A stretch of 64,000 nucleotides of DNA. Origin: Septoria linicola. Taxonomy: Eukaryota > Ascomycota > Dothideomycetes > Mycosphaerellales > Mycosphaerellaceae. Both the position numbers and the translations under genes were made by a program. Numbering within the stretch: the stretch's first letter is position 1; each line of letters begins with the position of its first letter. The notes below the pieces were generated by a model. That model was given only the letters and a program-made list of their open reading frames with translations. It was not told the origin of the DNA and made no database searches. The stretch is taken from NCBI GenBank assembly GCA_024114885.1, contig CP099428.1:992001-1056000 (forward strand), written 5' to 3'. Below are positions 32,951-42,781 of the stretch, piece by piece.

Positions 32951-33877
32951 ATGTTTCCAATGGTGCATGCGTTTGACCGAGAAGTGTCAAGAGGGACCTC
33001 GTCCATGAAGCAGTCACTCAAGAAGTCACGCCGTACTGGTCAGGTCACTGTGTCGGATGCGCTCGTGGTAGCTGCACATGTCCACAATGCAGCAAAAGTG
33101 TTCGAGGTGATCAGCAGACAATGGCAGGTGAGAACCGAAAGGCTGTCTAGCAAAGCTCGAAAGGCCAGAATCATCCCGCCTGTTTTCATAACGAACATGG
33201 CGGTTAACAAAGCTTTGCATACAGCCCAAGCCATTGGCTATGATCCTCCAATGGCTACTCGAGAGCCAAATCAGGCCCCGGTGCCGCAACCATCAGCCTG
33301 CAGGGCAATGCTTATGAGGCCAAAAGAACTCGACAGAATCTTTGCATACCTTCCGCTCGAGGACATCCTGGAATGCCAGCAGGTCTGCAAAATATGGAAG
33401 CAGACGATCATCGGTTCTCGCTATTGGAGAGAGCAGCTCTTCCTCGCTCCAGCAAAAGTGCAGAAGGACAAGCTGCAACATCTGAATCCTCTCCTCACTA
33501 CGATCAACAATACCACCTCTCACTATCACGAAATCCACGACCAGCTACGCTCCAATACCACGCTCCTTGAACTGAACCACAACATCATCCTCTCCTGGAA
33601 AGGCCGCTACTTCCGCCCACAACCATTCTTCAACCGCTGCTCCAATCCATCCTTCCACTTTCCCACCCCTCAGACCAATGCCATTTCGACTCCACAGCCC
33701 ACCAACATCGAATGGCAACTCCGCGAACTCTCCCGCTTCAAAATCTGCCACCTCTCCCGCCAACACATCTTCCCCGGTCCCGAAGCGAGCCTCTTGAAAA
33801 AACGTACTTCTGCCAACCACCGCCAATGCAAACCCACATCACCGTCTGGGAGAGAACGACGATGCATTTCAAGATGA
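32951..33877 (+). CDS. F-box protein, C-terminus uncertain
   Basis: Frame of 308 aa from ATG 32951. An F-box covers about residues 120-165: PKELDRIFAYLPLEDILECQQVCKIWKQTI followed by the S-YWREQLFL extension common in large fungal F-box families. The protein would bind Skp1 in an SCF ubiquitin ligase; the target is unknown. After about residue 280 the frame loses family character at an A6 run (33797-33802). Another frame there reads TYFCQPPP, like the TQPP block that follows in many such proteins, and continues past one TGA to RKLMKHEETERRYREKND up to 34044. A weak 50-nt GT-AG intron (33843-33892) would alternatively join the ATG frame to that tail. So either a frameshift or an extra intron is possible. 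Confidence 0.65.
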   Translation: MFPMVHAFDREVSRGTSSMKQSLKKSRRTGQVTVSDALVVAAHVHNAAKVFEVISRQWQVRTERLSSKARKARIIPPVFITNMAVNKALHTAQAIGYDPPMATREPNQAPVPQPSACRAMLMRPKELDRIFAYLPLEDILECQQVCKIWKQTIIGSRYWREQLFLAPAKVQKDKLQHLNPLLTTINNTTSHYHEIHDQLRSNTTLLELNHNIILSWKGRYFRPQPFFNRCSNPSFHFPTPQTNAISTPQPTNIEWQLRELSRFKICHLSRQHIFPGPEASLLKKRTSANHRQCKPTSPSGRERRCISR

Positions 33878-34610
33878 CTCGAGGACCCTGAAGAGTGATG
33901 CGAAAGTTAATGAAACACGAAGAAACTGAGAGACGCTATAGAGAGAAGAATGATGCTTTGCAAATGACGCTTGCTCTAGGTGGATATGATGCGTCGTCGG
34001 TGCGGAATGCGATGGATAAGGTTGCGGAGTCCGAGCAAGCTTGACATGTTGGATATAGGGCCACAAAGGCAGGAGGACGTGCTAGATCGAGGAGCGCATG
34101 ACGCTCTGGTCATTGTTTCGAGTCGTGAAATGCGATCGCTCGCTGCGCCCAGCGAGTTTTTGTATTTGCTTGACCATTGTCTGCGATCTTTAGGGTGTTG
34201 CGAGCGACTGAATCAAGAAAAGTTGTTGTTACGATTGGTTCTGGATGGGAGTCGACTTGCGAGATAATGCATCAACGGATGAGACTACTTCTGGAGAAAC
34301 GACTTCAGCTAGAGAACACGAGGTCGTGCATCATCAATTTTGCAGTTGTCTGAAAAAGTGTTCGTATACAGTCTTGCCCGTTCGCTTCACGCGATACAGG
34401 ACCGGCCATCCGTCCATAGATCCTCTCTTTCTTTTCACCTAATTCATGTCGCATAGAAACGCCAGCCCGCCGACGCAGTTACTTGATAGTACTCTGCTCG
34501 TGGCCCAATGGTGTAGGATAGGCACATCTGCATCCTCAGCGCATGGGCACAAAGCCGAGCTCCAACTCTTTGCCATCCCTATCCACACAAGTACATCCGC
34601 CATCGTAGTC
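33878..34610. other. Intergenic, possible F-box 3' remnant
   Basis: The first 170 bp may encode the real C-terminal tail of the F-box gene (to 34044). The rest, up to the endosulfine stop at 34611, shows no gene. Confidence 0.45.
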
Positions 34611-35268
34611 CTACTGCCGTATTGGAATTGCCGCCGTCTCACTGTTCGCCGATTCTCGTGCTGCCTTTACCTCTTCGGGCAGGTCGTCTTCATCGACGCT
34701 CGAGCCTCGGTGCAAGAGGCTGGCCTCCTTGACAGGCGAGCCTGCAAGTTGTCCATTGCCGGTGGACGTTGTCGGGTGAAGAGCTGGTCCGCCGGAGATG
34801 GAGCCTCGGGGGCCATTTTCGCCCGTAGGTGTGCCGGCGGATTGCTGCTGTGATAGATGTGGGATGTTCTCGGGTCTGCGATTCGGGCCCTATCAGCAAT
34901 TGTCCTGGTCCTTCCATCTTGATCTCCAGTTCTCGTTTCAGCAGCACCACAAACACTCACGTCGGATGCTCTCGTCCCAAGCCGCCGCCGAGACTTGCGC
35001 CGTCGCTCTTGCCTGCCTTGCTCATGGCATAGTCGCCCGAGTCAAAGTACTTGCGCTCCTGCAGCTTCTTGCTGAAGAGGTCCTTTTTGTTGGGCAGCTT
35101 GCCATACAGGCGGAAGAGCTTCTGCTCCTCTTCCGTGAGAGACTGCCAGCATGGAGTCAGTGATTCGCACAGCGGTAACAAGACATCCGGGACAATCCTC
35201 GGTTCAGGAGAAGGAGTAAGACGTACGCTCACGTCGACCTTGTTCTGCTTGTGCGGGTTCAACGCCAT
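34611..35268 (-). CDS. igo1: Endosulfine/ARPP-19 family PP2A-B55 inhibitor (Igo1)
   Basis: Exons 35268-35227, 35142-34961 and 34875-34611, introns 84 and 85 nt; 162 aa. Splicing yields the family start NPHKQNKVDVSSLTEEEQKL, then the invariant FDSGDY whose Ser is the Greatwall/Rim15 target, KAG, and GREHPTPENIPHL. The remaining 85 aa are polar and disordered. Phosphorylated endosulfine inhibits PP2A-B55 and links TOR/Rim15 signalling to mitotic entry and quiescence. The chosen start (MALNPHKQ) matches the usual family start, but the same frame is open upstream to an ATG at 35751 in good context, which would add 161 polar residues (see findings). Confidence 0.9.
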
Positions 35269-36318
35269 CGTGGGCAGGAAGGAGGGAGTAGTGTTGTTGG
35301 TTGGAGGAATAGTCAAGCGAGGACGTTTGGGAGACAGCGATGCCTGAGCCTGCAGGTCGCGTCTTGTCTTTGTCGTTTGCTGACCACTGCGTTCCTTTGA
35401 CAGATGACTTGCAACTGCCTGGCGATTGCTGTGGTGCAACAGCTCCAATGGCTTCCGCTTCTCAGCCGATGCCAAGGGGTGTGATGGTGGTGTGCTGTTG
35501 CTGTTGCTGTCTCGAGGTGCAGCTGCAGCAACGGCTATTCGCGGGGTCGGCTCGTTGTCGTCGGGCAGGTCAACAATGAAATGCGAGAAGTCGACGTCTT
35601 CCAGCAGCGTCGTGTCAGAGGATGAATCGAAAGGGGAGGTAGCAGCAAGAAAGTCGTCGTCGTGATTGCGGCAGAAGAGACGATCGGCTTCCCTCGTGAC
35701 AATTGACGTTGTGCTGCTGCTGCCGTCGTGGTACACTCTGGCTGTCTCCATTTATGATTGGTTGATCTCTGCACTCAGGGATGCACAATGCAAGCTACGA
35801 TCGTCGCTCTAACTTAGAGTGCTCGTCGAACTTTGCTGTGCTCCACGATCTGAGAGACTGCAGAATGTCTTCTGTCAGAAGATGCAGCCCACCCGTCACC
35901 TCAAATAACATCGTCGCCATTCGACGCATCGTGGTCGCACTGAAGCGAGGTGAGATGCCATGTCAGCCCATTCATCACGCGAGGCCTGACATCTGGACCG
36001 GACCCATCATCACCGACGACAACGCGTGCCTCACATTGGCCTCACACGTGGCGATACACCTCCGCAGCTGAAGACTGTGCCTCAAAGCCTGTCTCACTCT
36101 CTCCCGATCTCGTGACATTATCTGGTACCATGGGCAACAGCATCCAACGGCTTTCCTTCCGACGTGTGTGCGGAGCACATCGGGGCTCCCAGAAGAAACT
36201 TGCAAGCGAGTTGGCCATGTTCGTATCACATGCTATGACGGTCTGAGACTGACGGAGCCCACACGGTGTCTGCTCTCAACGCTTGAACGATACACTTCTA
36301 TTAACGCCATGAACTTCC
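35269..36318. other. Upstream region of igo1: in-frame extension, then plain intergenic
   Basis: 35269-35751 is stop-free in the igo1 frame from an ATG at 35751 and could be an N-terminal extension or leader. 35752-36318 shows no gene; it separates igo1 from the put2 stop. Confidence 0.5.
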
Positions 36319-38171
36319 TTACACCTGGTTCGAGGGATACTCGACCTCCTCCAGCGGCCCAAACTCCTCCTTGATGGTTCTTATGCTGGAGTATCTGTAC
36401 AGCAGACCCATGGTGCCAGTCTTGTCATTCGTACCGCTGTCGCGACTACCACCGAAAGGCTGACGCCCGACTACAGATCCCGTGCATTTCGTGTTGACAT
36501 AGAAGTTTCCAGCTGCGTGCTTTAGCGCATCCTGAGCCTTGCGCGATACTACCGGGTCGTGTGCAAAGACAGCGCCCGTCAGCGCGTATGACGAGGTCGA
36601 GTCGATGAGCTTCAACGTCTCGTCTAGCTGATGGTCCTTGTAGACATATACACCGAATAGAGGTCCGAAGAGCTCACGCGTCATGATGTCGTGGTGAGGA
36701 TTAGTCGTCTGGTACACCGTGGGATGCACATAGAAGCCTGCCGACTTGTCTGTCTTTCCACCTGCGACCAATTCCAGCTCCGAGTCTGACTTGGCCGACT
36801 CAATGACCTGATCGAGCTTGTCAAAGGACCGCTCGTGGATGACGGAATTGACAAAGTTGTCATAGTCCTCGGGAGGGCCAACCTTCAGCTTGGCAGTGCC
36901 TTCTTGGATATGCTTCTTGAATTCCCGCCACACAGATTCCGCCACGTAGACTCTGGAGCAGGCAGAGCACTTCTGGCCCTGGTACTCGAATGCCGCACGC
37001 AGCGTATTGAGGGCTGCACTCTTGACATCTGCAGTCTCCGTGACGAGATGGAAGTTCTTTCCTCCAGTCTCGCCGACCACTCGGGGGTATGAGTTGAATC
37101 TGCCCTCACCAGTGGCTTTACCAATCTTGCCTTGCAGCTCCTTGAACACTCCTGTTGATCCAATGAAGCCCAATGCCGAGAACTCTCTTCGTTTCAAGAC
37201 AGCATCAGTGACTAGCTGTGCGTTACCTGGCAGAAACTGAATGACATCTTTTGGTAGACCGGCCTCGAGAAGAATCTGGTAGAGCACCCAACTGGCATGC
37301 AACGCAGACTCTGATGGCTTCCAGATCACGACATTGCCCATAATGGCCGGAGGACCAATAAGCGTCGCGCCTAGTGCAGTGAAGTTGAATGGGCTGATCG
37401 CATACACGAATCCCTCCAGTGGTCGGTACTCATTCCTGTTCCAAGCGCCCTTCTCATTGATCGGTGGCTGCTCAGCAAACAACCTCTCCGCCTCTTTCAC
37501 ATATTGCCTGAGGAAATCCACAGTTTCCGTCGAGGCATCAACCTCAGCCTGTCGGATATTCTTGCCTTGCCCCAGCATCGTTGCTGCAAGGATCTCCATT
37601 CGATACTTGCCACTAATCAACTCTGCAGCACGAAGAAACACCGCAGCCCTGTCCTCGAAAGGCAGAGCCTCCCACGCTGGCTTCGCTGCTAGTGCGGCAT
37701 CGATGGCGGTGTTAACGTCTTGCTCGGACGCAGTTGCATACTCGGCAACGTTCTCCGAGTGTCGTGATGGGTTGAGCTGGGTGTTCTTCGTTGCGGAGTT
37801 GATCTAAGCACATCGCCACATCAGCAAGCCATCCTCACATTCCTCAACCAGACCGACCGACGAACACATACCACACTCCCCGACACAGAAATCGGAATCT
37901 TCTGCGGTAGCTTCTTCTTCATCTGCTGAATCGTTCGCGTGAGCTCTTCTCGCTCTGGCGAGCCTCGAGCAAAGTCTTTCTGTTTTTCCACATCATCAGC
38001 AACTATGACACCACCGCCATCCGCATCTTCTTTGGTGTGTTGCAAGCTCACCACTGGCTCATTCTGAAACACCGGCAACGTATATCGCGAGATATGCGCT
38101 CGCTGCTGCAGCGATACTGCGCGTTGCTGCACGAACTTGAAGCTTCGTGCTGGGAGTCGTGTGCTCTTCAT
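36319..38171 (-). CDS. put2: Delta-1-pyrroline-5-carboxylate dehydrogenase, mitochondrial
   Basis: Exons 38171-37872 and 37803-36319, 68-nt intron; 594 aa. The ATG at 38171 begins a basic presequence (MKSTRLPARSFKFVQQRA) for mitochondrial import. The ALDH4 body follows: SPFNFTALGATLIGPPAIMGN (NAD site), KPSE, the GETGGKN block with the general-base Glu, the catalytic Cys near residue 379 in GQKCSACSR, and QPFGGSRDSGTNDK near the end. It oxidises P5C/glutamate semialdehyde to glutamate, the second step of proline use. Proline dehydrogenase lies 1.7 kb upstream on the same strand with one small gene between them, and a Zn2Cys6 regulator follows. Equivalent to Aspergillus prnC and yeast Put2. 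Confidence 0.95.
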
Positions 38172-39029
38172 CTTTGGTTCGTGCAGATGATGGATCAAAA
38201 AGGCACACTTTCCAAATGATCGTTCGTAGTGAAGAAATCTATTGACACACACGTCCACCGTAGAAGAAATGTTGAAATGTTGAAATGTTTAGAACCTACT
38301 ACATAGCTCTGCTTAATCATTTACCCTTTCTTTGCATATGTAACTACTGCCGATTGCGGCTTGCTACATGACGACGGCCTCCGAAGCCGAGAGCCCTCGC
38401 AGCTCAGCGCCGTAGATATGCATAGCTATCCGCGTCAACGTCACCCTGCTCAACCCCGCCTATCTCTCAAAGGGCACATGATATCCTTGCCATGGATGTG
38501 TAGCTAGCTATCTTGTGTGAGTCTCGATGGGGTATGTGAGTCCTGCTGAGGGGGAGTGGGAAGTTGTGAGTCAAGTTCGGATGGCTGTAGCTTGGGAGAC
38601 AGTGATCGCACGATTTGCTGCAGGCATTCGTTGTGCTTGATCTTAGCTCATTGGAAGTCTCAAGGGTCACAGAGGAGAAGGCAAGCGTGCTGCTACATGG
38701 CAAGGCAAGGTAGAATAATAGAAGGTCACTCGATTCAAGATCAGAGCTGTGGAATAGGCTTCGATTGAGCAGACGGAAGAAGCAATCGGTTACATTGTAC
38801 ACTCAGAGCTGGTAGTCATATTTCTAACAAAGTCCAAGACGCATGGTCTCAAGATCACACCCATGACTGCGATGTTCAGATTCAGAATCACTTATACATC
38901 GTCCTGCCAAAGAACAATGAACACCTTTCCTTTCCTTTCCTTTCCTTTCCTTTCCTTCAGGAGAGATCATCCAGCCCTCGCAACCATAGTCTCCTAAGAA
39001 AACCAATTCAGTCAGTCCAGTCAAGTCAC
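38172..39029. other. Intergenic with a pentanucleotide microsatellite
   Basis: About 860 bp upstream of put2. Contains the TTTCC repeat at 38926-38955 and a short GTTGAAAT repeat near 38275. No gene seen. Confidence 0.55.
38926..38955. repeat. (TTTCC)6 microsatellite
   Basis: Six perfect tandem copies of TTTCC, about 75 bp from the 3' end of the small Cys-rich gene (on its downstream side). Confidence 0.9.
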
Positions 39030-39386
39030 TCACACCCCAACCCACTTCTTCTCCTCATCCTCCCGTCCAGAAGGAAAACTCACACAAGCCACCCGACCAA
39101 ATCTATCTCCACAATCGACATTTCCTCCGCAGGCGCAGTTGTGTGTGACCTGCATTCATCAATGTCAGCAACCAAGGTCGAAGGTGAAGATCATATATGA
39201 TGGGATTGTAGGAGGACTTACGCCAGTTCCGGGACAATATGCAATGCACTCGCCTGCTTCGGCGCGCTCGTTCAGAGGCATCGCGCCTAGCATGGGTACC
39301 GGTAGAGGCGCTGGAGCCGCCACAGGATCGGCGTAGACCAATGGGCACGGGAAAATGTCGCGAGGCTCAGGAGAAGAAGCTTTCAT
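39030..39386 (-). CDS. Small Cys-rich protein, function unknown
   Basis: Exons 39386-39222 and 39149-39030 with a 72-nt GT-AG intron; 94 aa. The C-terminal half carries most of the cysteines in a tight pattern: ECIAYCPGTG, then THNCACGG, VDCG, RVACVSF. The first half is Pro/Ala rich (APAPLPVPMLGAM). No signal peptide is present from this ATG; the frame is open for 63 further codons upstream, so a longer or spliced 5' part is possible and secretion cannot be excluded. It lies between the two proline-catabolism genes on the same strand, but nothing ties it to that pathway. No family recognised; the coding call rests on the clean splice and the Cys spacing. Confidence 0.6.
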
Positions 39387-39861
39387 CTTGTACAATGTGG
39401 CAGAGTGTAGATCTAGTGTACGAGGAATCAGTGCTAAGTATCTGGGAGCTACGCTGTGTGTCCTGGAGTCGTTGCTTCTTCTGTAGTTCGTACAAGGTCT
39501 CTGTCCAGTCGTGGAGAGCCAGAGTGACCAATCAAGGTCATACAATCTTGTCGAAGCGCAGTGATGGTCAGACATAGCGCGAGCTTCAAACGTCCTTTTC
39601 CCGTGGATGCTATTGGCTTGTCAGTGTGCCGGGCTGAATGCCGTCTATTTTGCACGAAAGGCCATGCTCGGGACGAGGATGTCAGTGAGACAGGTATCCT
39701 TGGCGGCCGGCGAAGCCAAGGCAAGGAAATGGATAGAATTGATGCTGAAGCGCAGTCAACAAGAGAAATGTTTGTTATGCGGATCTTGACCTCCACCAGC
39801 GCCATCAATGCTCATGCTTCTCGTGTCCGCTCATCATTAATCAGTCGTCGCTGTCATTATA
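39387..39861. other. Intergenic, no gene seen
   Basis: 475 bp between the small Cys-rich gene and the put1 stop. May hold an unrecognised 5' exon of the former. No repeat seen. Confidence 0.5.
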
Positions 39862-41357
39862 TCACTGTCCGAGCAATCGAGCCCACAGTTCCCGTCGAGA
39901 CTCAACGACACCATCGCGCAGCCTGTCCGCAGAGCCTTGGTTCTCTGCCGCTCTTCGCATAAGGAAGTGGATGCATTCTCGCACTGTGCCCCAGTTGACG
40001 CACTTGAACACTCGAGGCGCTGCTTGCTTTTGCAGCTCCGCAGCTTCTCCTGTCAGGTCCTTGGCTGCGAGCTTTGCGTCTTCGACTTGCTGCAGTAGCT
40101 CGCCGCTGACATGATCTGCCATGCCGTATAGCTGTCCAAATTCCAAGGTGGCTGGTTTGCAACCTTGTAGTACGAGATCTTTGTGAAGCTTGGCCGCACG
40201 TTGTATTGATTCGGCATTGTGTCCGGCTAAGAATGTGCGCACTTTGGGGAAATTCTCAGGGCCGATATCGTCGTATGATCGTAGTAGTAGAGAACGAACA
40301 ATGCCGTTGTAGGAGGCGTCGGTGTCTGCTTTCGTGTCGTGGATTCGTGTTCGGATGTCGTTGAGGATATATGCACCTCGCACTAACTTGACACCAAGGT
40401 GCCATCCTTCCTGTCGTGCTAGCTTAAGATGATCGCGTATGATGCTTCTCGAGGCTTTGAGGTAAGCTTGATATGTATTAAGGACCAAGACTTCGCCATT
40501 CACGTTGTACTGCCTCATAAGGTCCACGGTCCACCTGTCAATTGCTGCTTGAAAGTCTTGCTGTTCGGCGTCGAGAAAGATTCGAGTGCCTTGTGCTTGG
40601 GCCGCTCGTAGTATCTCGTGAAGAGCGGCATTGAATTGTGCTGGCGGGTCATGGTCCGCCTTCAATGCATCCGCGATGCTTTTCCCGGCTCCAGTATACC
40701 TGTTCAAGAATTAGTCTTGCAAGCTGAGGAAAGGGACCGGCATCCTCACTTCAGCCCCATGTAGTCCCCCTTTCCAAGACATGATAGCGTCTGAAGATTC
40801 CCATCGAGCCACATCTGTATGTGCTGTGCGGACACGTCCTCCTTCGAGTCTTCCACTCTGCCATGCGTTACAATCTCTCGAGCATACTGAAGGATAACTC
40901 CGGCGTATCCAGATCGCTTGAGGCGGTCCAGCACCGGTGCAATCTCACTCTTGTTGGCTCCTCCACAGAAATGATTATACACTACTGCTCTCAGAAGTCT
41001 GTTGAGGAATCTGTTTCGGTCGACATCCAGAAGAGGGCTCCGAGCGTTGGCTAAGCGACCAAGTACATTGAGGCCCAGGTTTGAGATCATTGGACTTGCA
41101 AATAGTTGACCAAGAAAGATGCTTCGAAGTAGAGCAGGCATAGGTAGACTCTTCAAAGGTCTATGCACAGGTGTGGTCGATGGCTGTGCTGTGACATCGA
41201 CTGATTGTCGAATTGAAAAGTCTTCATTGCTACTCGCTGTCGTGCTGCTCCTGTTTCGTCCTTGTGTGGAGATGGCTCGTTGAAATTCAAATCGGCCACA
41301 TTGGAAGTTATTGGTGGTGATTCGTGCACTGAAGCGTACTGCTGGCTTGAGGGTCAT
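39862..41357 (-). CDS. put1: Proline dehydrogenase, mitochondrial
   Basis: Exons 41357-40750 and 40699-39862, 50-nt intron; 481 aa. The ATG at 41357 starts a basic mitochondrial presequence (MTLKPAVRFSARITT). The FAD-binding TIM barrel shows the family blocks KYTGAGKS (across the splice), IFLDAEQQ, VLNTYQAYLK, LGVKLVRGAYI, FLAGHNAES, ATLEFGQLYGMADHVS and the C-terminal RRAAEN-G substrate-carboxylate arginines. It oxidises L-proline to P5C and passes electrons to the respiratory chain. With put2 on the same strand and a divergent Zn2Cys6 regulator 1.4 kb upstream, it forms a partial proline-utilisation cluster like the Aspergillus prn genes (prnD here), but no permease gene is present between them. 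Confidence 0.93.
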
Positions 41358-42781
41358 GTTTCTATGCGGTGAAGTAGTGATAGCAGAAACGAGATACAAT
41401 GATAATGTAGCTCTTGAAGACAATAAGCTGTTCGCCTGGCCAGGCGTATCATGTGCACTACGGCAAGCGGCGGCCCAGCTCGACTTACCATTTCGGGAGC
41501 TCTACCCAGTCTCAGACGGAGATGATGAGCGATAAGCAGATAGCTGTAGCACTTGCAGGGCGAGCTCGAGACCTGACCGCCAACAATGACAGACTGGCGT
41601 GACCGGTCTCGGCACCACTCTCATGCAGTCAATAGATAGATCGAGTGAAACCGATCGGCGTTGTTGACCATCGGGCACGGCTACCGAAGGTGGCCATGTC
41701 GTCTTGCGCGCAACGAGATCTGCTACTTGAAGATGTCATAGCATTAGGTGCATGATTGTGGATCTTGATGCCGAGCTGCGCTGGAAGTCTTGATGTATTG
41801 TCGATGGTTGACACGATGATGGCAGATGAAGGAGAGGCGCGTGAGGTTGCGATCTGCCAGATCGCCAAGACAGCGATCTTGTCTGTGCTCTTTTCGCTTC
41901 TTGTTATTATCGAAGACATTCCCACCATCAATCTTTGAACACGATTATTGAGAAATCGTCTTTCAATATCTTCTTGCATACACATGCTCGACTGCACATA
42001 AGGATGGTGAGACAACCATTCCGCGTACGGCACTTCACCCGACATATATGACCAGGATCATCATCAGAAATGAATACGCGTTCATATCTAGCCTTCCATC
42101 AATCGGCCTATATCATCCTCACCACGATGACACATGACCTGGTAACTACATGTAGTCTTGCATTGCTTACGTGCTTCCGCTCAAGCGACGTCGCCGCTGG
42201 CCAGCGTGGCCACAGAAAGTTGATCAAGCAGGCATTGGTGCTATCGATGTGCGCCTGTCTGGCACCTCATTCGCATCTCTCGAGCGGCAGACTGAGCACA
42301 ATACACTGGATGGTGTCTACTGTGATCTGCGCGCACTTCTGCATTGTACACGACACCTCCTCAACCTGTTTGTGACCGACCTCCGCCTAGGCCAGCCAAA
42401 GAGCGAGGCTCTAGTCGATGATTCCATGCGATCATGATGCAACTGTTACTTCTTCGAAGCACGTAAATGATGCCAGTGTGGGATGCTCACAGAGACAGTT
42501 CGCACACGTACGGGCGTCGATGCCGCTCGTGTTGACATGCCATTCGAAATATGGTTCGCAACATTTCGCCAGACATAGTAATTCGACCCTGAGAATAGTG
42601 CGATGCAAGTCAGCTGTCACGATTGGCGAGCTAGGTGGCAGATAGCGTTCCATTATATGCCGGACGTGAACCACGCCTACGTGTGCTTGATGATGAGACT
42701 TCGGCGCTGAAGGCCGCCGCAAAATAGCCAGCCCCGCGTTGCGACTGCTCACATCATCCCGAACCTGTGATTGCCTGTCAA
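41358..42781. promoter_or_regulatory. Divergent region between put1 and the Zn2Cys6 regulator
   Basis: 1.4 kb with no gene recognised; it must contain the promoters of both flanking genes. No specific operator could be pointed out by eye. Confidence 0.4.

Noticed and set aside
38926..38955. Tandem array as a CRISPR or regulatory repeat
   Set aside because: Perfect TTTCC units without spacers in a eukaryote: a simple microsatellite.
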